From the NCBI GenBank assembly GCA_944327285.1, contig CALVHG010000001.1:40735-104734 (forward strand): a stretch of DNA of 64,000 nt. The letters are read 5' to 3'. The DNA comes from an uncultured Desulfovibrio sp. (GTDB lineage Bacteria; Desulfobacterota; Desulfovibrionia; Desulfovibrionales; Desulfovibrionaceae). This document shows positions 25,764-34,807 of this stretch, in pieces (position 1 is the stretch's first letter; each line of letters begins with the position of its first letter). Both the position numbers and the translations under genes were made by a program. The notes under the pieces are model-generated. The model saw nothing but the letters and a program-made list of their open reading frames with translations, did not search any database and was not told the origin of the DNA.

Positions 25764-26962
25764 ATGCCTCTTACCGACGTTCGTATCCGCAGTTTGAAGC
25801 CCGCAGACAAGCCTCACAAATATTCCGACGGCGGCGGTCTTTTTCTTTTCATTCTTCCCAGCGGCAGCAAGCTCTGGCGCATGGCCTACCGCTTTGAGGG
25901 CAAAAGCAGGCTCCTCAGTTTCGGGGCCCATCCTGCCGTATCTCTCAAGGATGCCAGAGAGCGCCGCGATGAAGCCCGACGCCTTCTGGCTAAGGGTATC
26001 GATCCATCCGCATACAAGCGACAGCAGCAGGAAGCCCGCAAAATTGCCGAACGGGACAGTTTTCAGAATATTGCCCGCGAATGGCACGCCACACGCATGG
26101 CGGCATTCTCTGCAAAGCATCGGGGAACGGTCATGTACCGTCTCCGCAACTATATTTTCCCGTTTATCGGTACGACGCCCATCGCCCGGCTGGAAGTGCA
26201 GGATATCATGGCCGTGCTCAGGCCGCTGGAGATGAAACGCTGTTATGAAACGTCCCGGCGCGTCCTGCAAATCATCAATCAGGTTTTCCGCTATGCCGTC
26301 ATCACGGGGCGGGCGCGGCACAACATCGCCGCCGATCTTCGGGGAGCCCTGCGCCCTCGCCGGGTAACGCATCGTGCCGCTGTACTGACGCCGGAAAAGG
26401 TCGGTCAGCTGCTCCGGGACATAGATGCCTATGACGGCTATTTCCCTCTGGTCTGCGCCTTGAAGCTGGCCCCGCTGGTCTTTACCCGCCCCACGGAATT
26501 ACGGGCCGCGCAGTGGGGCGAGTTTGATCTTGAGGCTGCGGAATGGCGCATTCCGGCCGAGCGCATGAAAATGCGACGTCCGCATATTGTGCCGCTGTCT
26601 GCACAATCTGTGGCCATTCTGCGAGAATTGCAGCCCTGGACCGGCACGGGCAGGTATCTGTTGCCTTCCGTGCGCATGGAAGCGCGTCCCCTGTCTGACG
26701 CCACCATGCTCAATGCCCTGCGCCGCATGGGCTATCAAAAAGACGAAATGAGCGTCCACGGCTTTCGCTCCATTGCATCGACGCTGCTCAACGAACTGGG
26801 CTACAATCGGGACTGGATTGAGCGGCGCTTGCACATGGCGAACGAAATGAGGTCCGTGCGGCATACAATTATGCGGAGTACCTGCCGGAGCGCCGAAGGA
26901 TGATGCAGGAGTGGGTCGACTATCTCGACAGACTCCGCACGGGCAAATCCGAGCAGGCTTAA
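25764..26962 (+). pseudogene. int: P4-type integrase of island B, frameshifted near the 3' end
   Basis: DUF4102 N-terminus (RIRSLKPADKPHKYSDGGGL), then the catalytic domain with FTRPTELRAAQW and HGFRSIASTL. The open frame stops at 26903 after an aberrant tail. At about 26831 one G is missing: CTTGCACAT where CTTGGCACAT would continue as LAHGERNEVRAAYNYAEYLPERRR and run to TAA 26960-26962. The third histidine box and catalytic tyrosine are thus out of frame, so the 379-residue product should be inactive. The start is supported by GGGAGAG. The sequence is otherwise well preserved, indicating recent loss. Confidence 0.85.
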
Positions 26963-26979
26963 CAGCTGCAGAAAAGAAC

Positions 26980-27039
26980 GCTCTCTGATAAAACTACCTG
27001 AGGGGGGACGGCGTCCAAACTTGCACAGAGAGCTTTTTT
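26980..27039 (+). terminator. Possible terminator after the integrase
   Basis: GCTCTCTG (26980-26987) can pair with CAGAGAGC (27026-27033) followed by TTTTTT. The 38-nt loop is long, so the assignment is tentative. Confidence 0.4.
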
Positions 27040-27373
27040 CCAGAAACAGGGCAAAATAATCCGTTGCTAATACACTCTAATTGCACAGCTTTTACGAGCA
27101 GCCAAAAATAAATGCTGTTCGTAAAGACTGTGCTTTTTTTGTAACCTTTTGGCCGCTGCCCCCCTCTGTGCTTACTCTGCTATATTGTTATATTTAGCGT
27201 GTTACAGAATTCTATTTTGTCTTCAAAAGAAAGAATACATGCCCTTATTGTACACTCAGAAATGCTGCTGAATGCAGCTGTATGTATCGTGGTTACAAAA
27301 TATATGATCTGCACATGATAGTTATTTTATGCTATATGCTCCGTGATCCTCTTCTTTATACGGAGTTGTTACT
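27040..27373. other. AT-rich gap upstream of alpA
   Basis: No gene is seen. AT-rich segments (TTGTTATATTTAG near 27186) probably contain the alpA promoter, but no confident -35/-10 pair or operator could be defined. Confidence 0.35.
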
Positions 27374-27729
27374 ATGGCGACAAATATTCCCTCTACTGGA
27401 TTTCTTCGTCTCCCTCAGGTGCTTGCCCTTGTCCCCATCAGTAAAAGCGCCTGGTGGCAGGGCTGCCGTACCGGGCGCTATTCCAAGAGCATTTTCAGTT
27501 TGAAATGCTTCGCATTTCAAACCATACGGCCTGTCGTTTCGCGGAAAAAACGCGGTTTTTCCGCTCACTTTGGGCCGGGCGGCGCTGTGCCGCCGCCTCG
27601 CGTTTTACCTTTTTCAAAGCTAAAACGCTCAAGCCTGTAAAGCTCGGCCCTCGTACCACTGTCTGGCGGGCGGAAGACATCAGAGCGTTCATAGAAAACG
27701 CGGGACGGGAGCAGGAAGACCATGAGTAG
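27374..27729 (+). pseudogene. alpA: alpA interrupted by MITE copy 2
   Basis: The first 38 residues (GFLRLPQVLALVPISKSAWW...GRYSK) and the last 29 (PVKLGPRTTVWRAEDIRAF...) are clearly the two parts of one AlpA protein, matching the intact relative at 19300-19524. They are separated by the MITE at 27487-27630. Removing the element and one AA leaves GRYSKPVKLGPR in frame. The 3' part ends at TAG 27727-27729 and overlaps the primase ATG by 8 nt. Loss of AlpA would remove an activator or excision director for island B. Confidence 0.9.
27487..27630 (+). mobile_element. MITE copy 2 (144 bp), inside alpA
   Basis: Starts GAGCATTTTCAG, ends AAAACGCTC, forward orientation. The split gene fixes its borders to the base and shows a 2-bp duplication (AA on each side here rather than TA). 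It keeps an open frame through in this orientation, giving spurious chimeric proteins. Confidence 0.92.
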
Positions 27730-29502
27730 CCTTCTGGAGACCTTCCGGGAAATTCTCGCGCAGCATGACCTTCTGCCGGAGGATATTCTTGCGGACGGGA
27801 ATCTGTATCGCTGTCCGACACGGAACAAACCGTACAAGCGCAACGGCGCATATATTGCCCATCAGAACAGGCCCGCGACTCTCTGGTGGTGCAACTGGGA
27901 AACAGGCGATCAGGGGACGTTCCACGCGGAAGGCGAATGGGCACTTTCTCCTGTTGAGCTGTCGGCATGGCACAGGCGGCAGCAGGCCATGCGGAAACAG
28001 CGTGACGAAGAATGCGCCAGGCGTCATGCAGAGGCGGCGCAGCAGGCACACAAGCGTTTACAGGCATCCTTTCCCTGTTCAGAGAGGCACGCGTACCTGA
28101 GCCGCAAAGGTATTCCCGCGCTTGCGGATATGCGTCAGGACAGAAATGGGATGCTCCTTATTCCGGTCAGGGACAGTTCCGGCACGGTGCAGAGTCTGCA
28201 ATATATCGCACCGGACGGCACAAAACGTTTTCTTACGGGCGGCAAGGTTCAGGGCGGGCAATTCGTTATTCCCGGCAAGGCAGAAAAACCACTGGCACTT
28301 TGTGAGGGCTACGCCACCGGGGCCAGCATTCATCTTGCCTGTGCATGGACGGTCTATGTGACGTTTTCGGCCGGAAATCTGCCTGTTGTGGCGGCTGCCG
28401 TGCGAAAACAGTTCCCGGACGCGCAGATTCTGATCTGCGGCGACAATGACGAAACGGGCTGCGACAAGGGGCAGGAGGCCGCGCAGGCTGCACAGGCTCA
28501 TCTTGTTGTGCCGCACTTTACCACAGGCAGCGGCAAGGACTTCAACGATCTGCATTTGACAGAGGGACTGCAAAGCGTGCGCCGCCAGCTGGAAAATGCT
28601 CTGCCGGACAAGCCTCCATCGCTGGTATCGCTGGATATGGGCGAGTTTCTTTCCATGTCCATACCTGAACGGGGGTATCTTTTATCCCCCATTCTTCCGG
28701 TTCAAGGGATAGGCATCCTGTACGCGCCTCGCGGCATCGGCAAGACGTTTGCCGCCTTGAGCGTGGCCGTTGCCGTGGCTTCCGGCGGTGCGGTGTTCAA
28801 CTGGCGCGCGCCCATGCCCAAACGGACGCTGTATGTGGACGGAGAAATGCCCGCCACAGCCATGCAGCATCGCCTTGCCGCACTTGTCAGCGGCATGTCC
28901 GTCCCGCCGCATACGCTGAAAAATATGGCGCTTATCACACCGGACCTGCAGCCCTGTCCCATGCCGGATCTCTCCACCGCGCAGGGGCAGGTCATGCTGG
29001 AACCATTCCTGAAAGGCGTGGATATGGTCGTGCTGGATAATATTGCCACCTTGTGCCGTACCGGCAAGGAAAACGAGGCCCAGTCATGGCAGACCATGCA
29101 GGCATGGTGGAGCTGCGTCGCCGGGGCATGGCTGTCCTGCTTATCCATCATGCCGGAAAATCCGGCGATCAGCGCGGCACCAGCGCCAGAGAAGATATCA
29201 TGGATACGGTCATCAGTCTGCGCAGGCCCAGAGAGTACAGCATGGCCGAAGGCGCACGCTTTGAAGTCCATCTGACCAAGGCTCGGGGCATTGTGGGCGA
29301 TGATGCCCGCCCCTTTGAGGCCAATTTGATCACCGAAGGTAACGCGCTGCACTGGCGCATCAGAGAGCTTGAGGATGTGGAACTGGCCGAGCTGAAACGC
29401 CTGCTGGCCGAGGGCTACAGCATCCGCGACTGCGCCGAGGAAATGGGAAAGTCCAAGGCTGCTGTCCAGCGCCTGAAAAAGAAGCTGGAAGGGAAAAATT
29501 GA
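27722..29502 (+). pseudogene. Primase-helicase (TOPRIM + RepA-like ATPase), frameshifted
   Basis: Residues 1-60 form a Zn-ribbon-like/primase start. A TOPRIM domain follows (LCEGYATGAS near 195, ICGDNDETG near 240). A RecA-like RepA/AAA_25 helicase domain has Walker A APRGIGKTFA (about 338) and Walker B VVLDNIATL (about 440). After QTMQAW (about 29105) the frame changes: the continuation is MVELRRRGMAVLLIHHAGKSGDQRGTS in another frame, down to 29502, ending in an HTH-like tail. The lesion fits a 4-bp loss in ATGGATGG. The helicase loses motif 3 and its C-terminus. It should have initiated replication of the excised IME. Confidence 0.82.
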
Positions 29503-29514
29503 CCTGTCTGCGTG

Positions 29515-29647
29515 CAGGTGTACCGCTGTACCAGTCTCTAAGGGGCGGTACAGCGGTACACCTGCCGAACAAGCGTCCAGATATGTCCAGTATTGTCCGC
29601 CGAGGTCTTCTCCGGCTGTACCGCTACAACGGCAAAAGTGTACCGCT
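29515..29647 (+). repeat. Iteron-like TGTACCGCT cluster with 18-bp inverted repeat
   Basis: TGTACCGCT occurs at 29519-29527, 29617-29625 and 29639-29647, and inverted at 29552-29560. The first and inverted copies belong to a perfect 18-bp inverted repeat (29515-29532 and 29547-29564, 14-bp spacer). It lies between the replication gene and the relaxase gene, so it may be the replication origin, the oriT, or an operator controlling mob. Confidence 0.65.
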
Positions 29648-29697
29648 TTGCAGCCGCCTGAAACCTGTGCGGATCAGAGATACAAGGAAGTCCGACC

Positions 29698-30848
29698 ATG
29701 TCTTATCTCGTCCTGCATATGGATAAGTTCAAGAAAGAGGCCGTCAGAGGCATTCAGAGTCACAATCGCCGGGAACGCGAGAGCCATTCCAACCCGGATA
29801 TCGACTATCAGCGCAGCCGCGGCAATTACGAATTGCACGACAAGGCCGCGACAAACTATGCGCAGGCCATTCAGCGGCGCATTGACGATTTGCAGCTGAG
29901 CAAGGTTGTCAGAAAGGATGCCGTGCATATGTGCGGGCTTATTGTCACCTCTGATAGCGCTTTTTTCAAAAGTCTTTCTCCAGAAGAAACCCGACGCTTC
30001 TTTGAGGAAAGCAAGGCCTTTCTCACGGATTTTGTGGGGCGGAAAATGTCATTTCCGCGATGGTGCATATGGATGAAAAAACGCCGCACATGCACTTTCT
30101 TCATGTGCCCGTGACACGGGAAGGACGCCTGAATGCCAACAAGATTTATACGCGGCAAAGTCTGAAAAAATTGCAAAGTGAACTCCCGCTCCATCTGCAA
30201 CGCTGCGGCTTTACCATTCAGCGCGGCGTGGAACAGAAGCCCGGCGCGGCCAGAAAGCATCTGGATACCCGCGAATACAAACAGCAGCAGGAAGAAAACA
30301 ATCGCCTTGCCCGGGAAGGACTGCTGCTTGTCCGGGATGCGCTCCGCACCATCGGCAGACTGGGACAGCGGGAGGCGGAATTGAAACAGCGCGTTGCCGA
30401 CTATGAGCGACAGGCCGAGGAGGCGGAAAGTCTGCTTCGGGAGGAAGAACCACTCCCGGAAGCATCTCTTTTCAATTACAGGCGCGTGCTGGAAATGTCG
30501 GCACAGACGATCAGCCGACTGCGCACGGCCTTGTCCGCAAAGCATCTCATCGCACGCCAGAAGAATGAGCTGCAACGCGAAGCGGCCTTTCTGAAAAAGC
30601 AGCTGGCACAGCTTGAAGCTCTCTGCAAGGCCCGCGATCAGGAAAAGGCGGATATGGAACGCCGACAGGCGTGCATGGGGCAGGAGCTGGAGACCTACCG
30701 GGAATTTGTCCGGGAACCGGAAATCCGGCAACGCCTGACGGACTTCCTTCGGGAACAGCAGACAGCGGAACAACAGCGGCAGGCGGAGGAAAGGCAACGC
30801 GCAGCGCTTGCCGAGCGTGAGCAACCGCGCACCCTGCGAATGCGGTAA
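29698..30848 (+). pseudogene. mob: MOBV (Mob/Pre) relaxase, frameshifted in an A-run
   Basis: The N-terminal frame (YLVLHMDKFKKEAVRGIQSH, then a SHSNPDIDYQRS block) runs to 30114. The family signature HMDEKTPHMHF is in another frame starting near 30060 and continues to 30848 as a long coiled-coil-like tail. One A lost from the run at 30043-30046 explains it: GRKNVISAMVHMDEKTPHMH would be restored. AAGGAAG precedes the ATG. MOBV relaxases nick oriT using the His-rich motif; separation of the two halves should abolish activity. Confidence 0.87.
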
Positions 30849-30887
30849 GGTGTCTGCCGGGAAATCTTCGCCCCGGCCGAGGATATA

Positions 30888-30922
30888 GCCCACTATGCTT
30901 CACGTGCGTGAAGCCAGTGGGC
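30888..30922. repeat. Two-part inverted repeat after mob
   Basis: GCCCACT...AGTGGGC and, inside it, GCTTCACG...CGTGAAGC form a 15-bp interrupted stem. There is no T-run, so it is not a clear terminator. It could be a protein-binding or oriT-related site. Confidence 0.5.
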
Positions 30923-30972
30923 AAGCGTCCCGCTTGACCGGGAAAAGCAAAAGACACAGGAGGAGAACAACC

Positions 30973-31272
30973 ATAAGCATTACCCCGGATCAGATCAAAA
31001 ACATCAGGACGGAATTTTCCTGCCTCAAACCCGCCAGAGTCAGCCTTGATGAAAGCCGTCCTTTGCCTGTCAGGGAGCTATTTTTGCCTTGGCCACGACA
31101 CTGGAGCGGATGCGCAGGCGCGGCTTCGACTTGCCGAACTGACGGAGAAGCTGCACGACAAGGACATTGAGATCCGCGTACCGACGCTTCCCGGTATCTC
31201 AACGCATGGGACGGCAGAGGGCAACAAAACATTTTGAGACATCGTGCAAAACAAAAAACAAAGGGAGAACAG
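30973..31272 (+). pseudogene. Degraded small accessory gene (relative of the gene at 18880)
   Basis: AGGAGG (30959-30964) precedes ATA instead of ATG at 30973. The frame gives SITPDQIKNIR...LKPARVSLDE, then shifts twice. Downstream frames contain TLERMRRRGFDLP, ELTEKLHDKDIEIRVPTL and LNAWDGRGQQNILRHRAK-like pieces. These can be joined into one protein of about 100 aa that follows mob in such elements. The lost start and two or more indels show clear decay. The 3' end is uncertain. Confidence 0.7.
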
Positions 31273-31338
31273 TGTCCCCCTTTCCCAAGCAGAACTGCTG
31301 ATTACAGAATATATGCTGATGACATAATGTTTATATTA

Positions 31339-31482
31339 GAGCGTTTCACCTTTGAAATGGGTGAAACGCGAGGCGGCGACACAGCGCCGCCCGGCCCAAA
31401 GTGAGCGGAAAAACCGCGCTTTTTCCGCGAAACGACAGGCCGTATGGTTTGAAATGCGAAGCATTTCAAACTAAAAATGCTC
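31339..31482 (-). mobile_element. MITE copy 3 (144 bp), reverse orientation
   Basis: Begins GAGCGTTTCACC, ends AAAATGCTC, and is flanked by TA on both sides. Its right border forms the stop codon (TAG) of the DAC-like gene read on the minus strand; the uninterrupted sequence would have given TAA. Confidence 0.9.
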
Positions 31483-32785
31483 TAAAAAAGTTCAAAATAT
31501 TTTTCATGGTTACATGTTGTTTTGCAAGCAGGTGATTCTTTTGTATATGGACATCCAGCCAGAGGGATTTTTTTATTTCTCCATGCTGTTATTGATCCAT
31601 CGGCTGAAATTTTTATTCCAAAACCGTAGCAGGCAAGCTGTTGGGCAGCCACGCTTCTCCCCCCTGTCGTGCGGTTATCCTGAGGGAGGTGGGTAATTTT
31701 CAGGATCGCTCCAATACTCAGAATCGTTCCATCTTTCTTGAGAACAAGGGCTCCATCAATCGCTGCCAGTTCCTGGCGTATCTCGCGCGGTAGTTCTTGA
31801 AATTTCTTATTCCCAATAATTTTTTTAAAAAATTCTATGCGAGGTTTCCTTGATTTTACAATAATATCTTCATCGTAGACAAGATGTTCTAAATTGATTT
31901 CGTCGATAATGCCCAGACATGCTCCTGTATGTCTGAAAGAGACATCAAGACATGTCTCAGCGATCGCTTTTTTAAGGCTCGGATCATAGCCTCGATTTTC
32001 ATTCATCCAATGAGTTAATCCATCAAGGTTGATCTCATGCCATTTGGAACGACGCTGTACAAATTCAAATTTGCCGTTTGAAAAAATTAAAATATCGCTA
32101 CGAGAAGTAAGAATAATGGCGATTTTTTCAGAAGACCAGCTTTGTATCCAGTTAAATGCACATAAGCTTTCAGCTTCTGTAGCATCATTACAGCGATTTC
32201 CAGTATCTGTAAGAAAAGAATTTATATTTCCATATTTATCGCAAATAATTAGGGTTGTTATTCCAGAAGTAAGTACTTTAAGCATATCATCTTGATAGAA
32301 TTCAGATAACTTCGGGCCATCAGAGGTAATGCGGCAATTAATGCCAATACCAAAACATATTTTCATATTTTCATATGTCTGAGATGCCCAGCATTCCATT
32401 TCTTTTATATGATCATACAAAAAATTTACAACATTTTTATCTTTGCAAGGAATATTTAAATGTTCAATAATATTTTTAAGAACTTCATATTTTAATATGC
32501 TGTCTATCTGCCTGATGTCCAGTTCTGGGATTGTAATCAGCTCATTAATTTTAGATACTATATTACAAAGAATAAGCTTGTCAAGTTTTGAAAGGCCTGT
32601 ACTTTTATATATTTTTATAGTGGATCCTCCATCCATATTTATACAACATTCATGCGAACGCCCTGCTTCAGTTGAAAATTCAATGCTAGTAACCTCTTCA
32701 TCTCTATCTAATTCGTATTTATTAAGATCGTTTTCCTCAAAAAAGCTATATTTTTTATCAACGCCAAGACTTCTTTGCTACGCAT
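31482..32785 (-). pseudogene. DAC-domain-like protein (divergent diadenylate cyclase fold), N-terminal frameshift
   Basis: The main frame (384 codons, 31482-32636) ends with a DisA_N/DAC-like domain: IDGALVLKKDGTILSIGAIL (DGA motif), then GGRSVAAQQLACYGFGIKISADGS at the place of the RHR block of c-di-AMP synthases. The catalytic His is not conserved, so synthesis is uncertain. No ribosome site precedes 32636. An AAAGGAG site and ATG at 32783-32785 lead into the same frame only if one A is restored near 32771 (GAAGT for GAAAGT), giving about 49 more residues. AT-rich codon use differs from its neighbours. It is last in the defence operon; DAC-like proteins are reported near immune systems. Confidence 0.6.
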
Positions 32786-32836
32786 GTGCTTCTCCTTTTA
32801 TCTGCCTGACTTTGGGAACAAAAAATTGAGATAAAC

Positions 32837-33334
32837 TCAGTCTTCTTTTGTTTGTAAGGGATCTGTATCAATATCTGTCAGCGTGAGATCATAGATCGCA
32901 CACGGGGACAAATCCTGACTGCATTGTAAAAATTGAAGCAGTAATTCGATAACAGCCGAACTATTATGTTTCAAGTGGCACTCCCAGACAATGACAACAT
33001 TCCATCCCAGCGCAAGCAGCTCCGCAGTGTTCCTGTGATCACGCTCAACATTTTTTAAAAATTTTTCCTCCCAGAATTTTTTATTCGAGGAGGGAGTCGT
33101 CGCATATCTGCACCCGGCATGCCGATGCCAGAAGCAGCCATGCACAAAGATGACAGTCCGATATTTCTTTAACACGATATCAGGGGTACCGGGAAGACGT
33201 CTGTCGCATAAGCGAAAACGATATCCTCTTTGAAAGAGCAGAGAACGCAGTTTTTTCTCAGGAGCAGTATCCCGGCTGCGTATCCGTGACATATTTTTAT
33301 GCCGCTGCTCAGCTGTCAGTACGTCCGTCATCAC
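32837..33334 (-). CDS. vsr: Very short patch repair (Vsr) endonuclease
   Basis: A 165-aa protein with the Vsr core: NMSRIRSRDTAPEKKLRSLL, PGTPDIVLKKYRTVIFVHGCFWHRHAGC (catalytic Asp near residue 52; zinc and DNA-contact His/Cys at 65-73) and WEEKFLKNVERDHRN. Vsr nicks T:G mismatches made by deamination of 5-methylcytosine in methylase sites. It overlaps the C5 methylase stop by 4 nt, the usual pairing. It may also serve as the nuclease of the system. It looks intact. Confidence 0.95.
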   Translation of the reverse strand: MMTDVLTAEQRHKNMSRIRSRDTAPEKKLRSLLFQRGYRFRLCDRRLPGTPDIVLKKYRTVIFVHGCFWHRHAGCRYATTPSSNKKFWEEKFLKNVERDHRNTAELLALGWNVVIVWECHLKHNSSAVIELLLQFLQCSQDLSPCAIYDLTLTDIDTDPLQTKED

Positions 33335-34803
33335 AGCCTGTCCAGAATATCCGCTACGATTTCAGCAATCTGACTGGCAAGCAGAGGCGGCACTGCATTC
33401 CCTATCTGCTGATACTGCTCCGTACGGTTTCCTTCAAAAAAGTAATTGTCTGGAAAGCTCTGGAGCCTCGCAGCTTCGCGGACGGTCAGACTTCTGCACT
33501 GCAACGGATCGTAATGGATGAAATAGTGCCCGTCCTTTCGAATATGAGCTGTAACCGTCGAGGAAGGCTCATCCTTGAGCTGAACTCTGAACCTGTCGTT
33601 AAAGACTGCCGTTCCCGGCTTCCCAGCTATGTTTTTGTGCCTTGGCAGAAGCTCTGCAGGAAAATCCTGTAATTTTGGGCTATTTCCTGTTACCTCCGCA
33701 TAAATGGCAGCATAAAAATAGCGCTGCAGATCAGATTGCATATGGCTCCTGGGTGTGTGCTGAGGAACTTCATAAATGAACTCATCGCGCATGAGCCGCG
33801 CAAAGGCGGACGGTTCTTCAGTCTGCCTGTCTCGAAATGAAGATATCTTTTCAAGCTGGCTGACAATTCTGCTGCGAACGCTTTCATGAATATAGCTCAT
33901 ATCAATATCCCGGATGCCTTCTATAGTACGGATCCAGTTTTCAAGGCTGTCTCCGGCACGAGAAATGCGACTCCGCACGACGGGTAGATCTCTGATGGCT
34001 TCCCCTGCGGAGACCGTCTGCCGGGATTTGAGCGTTCCGGGTTTTATCCTGATATCAGCACGTATCCCAAGGATGAACAGCCGCCGCCTGGACTGGGGCA
34101 CGCCATAATCCCTGGCATTAATGACTAGTTCCCGAAAGTCAGAGGAATCCTTCAGCTCTTTCCCGTTGCTTAGAGAATATAGCCGATAACCACAGCTTCC
34201 GGCATGACGCAGATCTTCCGTAATGCGTTCCAGAGTGGAACTGCCATCCAGACGCGCCGAAATAAGCCCCGGAACGTTCTCCATGACAAAGACGGATGGA
34301 GCAAGCGATTCCAGGATATCAAGATACTGCCGGTACAATGTATGCTTTGGATCGTCGGCAAAGAAAGGATCATCCTTTCTCCTTGACCTGCCCGCAAGGG
34401 AGTAGGCCTGACAGGGAGGGCCGCCCACCAGCACCCAGTGAGTCGCATTTCCCAGTCTCTTTTGAAGCGCTGCATTCAGACTGTCACGAGTGCTGCTGTC
34501 CATATCCCAGCAGAGAACAGATTTTTCGGCATCTTCTGCTTCCTGCGGATAATGTTCGAACAGTGTCGCTCTGTCTATTTCCCCGGATATGTATTTATAA
34601 TATGCCCCTGGAATTTTTCTTCCGGAGAAGCTGTGAAAAAAATGTCGCAGAACAAGAGTCCTGCAAGGAATTGCTTCTTTTTCTACGGAGGCAACTGCAG
34701 TAAATTTTATCTGGCGACTGCCGCAGGACAGAAAGCCTTCTCCAAGACCTCCTGCTCCGGCAAATACATCAATGAAAGGATACGTTCTGATACTGTTGTT
34801 CAT
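33331..34803 (-). CDS. dcm: C5-cytosine DNA methyltransferase
   Basis: A 490-aa enzyme. Motif I is FIDVFAGAGGLGEGF; the catalytic motif IV GGPPCQAYSLAGRSRR has Cys near 131; motif VI is MENVPGL; motif VIII is QSRRRLFILGIR; and motif X is QIGNAVPPLLASQI. A target-recognition region lies between VIII and IX. The ATG at 34803 begins 4 nt after the AIPR stop; a longer reading to 34869 overlaps AIPR. It protects host DNA by 5-methylcytosine marking and is partnered with Vsr. It is longer than simple type II methylases (about 330-420 aa). Confidence 0.93.
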   Translation of the reverse strand: MNNSIRTYPFIDVFAGAGGLGEGFLSCGSRQIKFTAVASVEKEAIPCRTLVLRHFFHSFSGRKIPGAYYKYISGEIDRATLFEHYPQEAEDAEKSVLCWDMDSSTRDSLNAALQKRLGNATHWVLVGGPPCQAYSLAGRSRRKDDPFFADDPKHTLYRQYLDILESLAPSVFVMENVPGLISARLDGSSTLERITEDLRHAGSCGYRLYSLSNGKELKDSSDFRELVINARDYGVPQSRRRLFILGIRADIRIKPGTLKSRQTVSAGEAIRDLPVVRSRISRAGDSLENWIRTIEGIRDIDMSYIHESVRSRIVSQLEKISSFRDRQTEEPSAFARLMRDEFIYEVPQHTPRSHMQSDLQRYFYAAIYAEVTGNSPKLQDFPAELLPRHKNIAGKPGTAVFNDRFRVQLKDEPSSTVTAHIRKDGHYFIHYDPLQCRSLTVREAARLQSFPDNYFFEGNRTEQYQQIGNAVPPLLASQIAEIVADILDRL

Positions 34804-34807
34804 GTCG

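Noticed and set aside
30888-30922. Terminator or oriT of the MOBV relaxase
   Set aside because: The inverted repeat lacks a T-run and lies after rather than before mob, and no MOBV nic consensus could be recognised, so it is listed only as a repeat.
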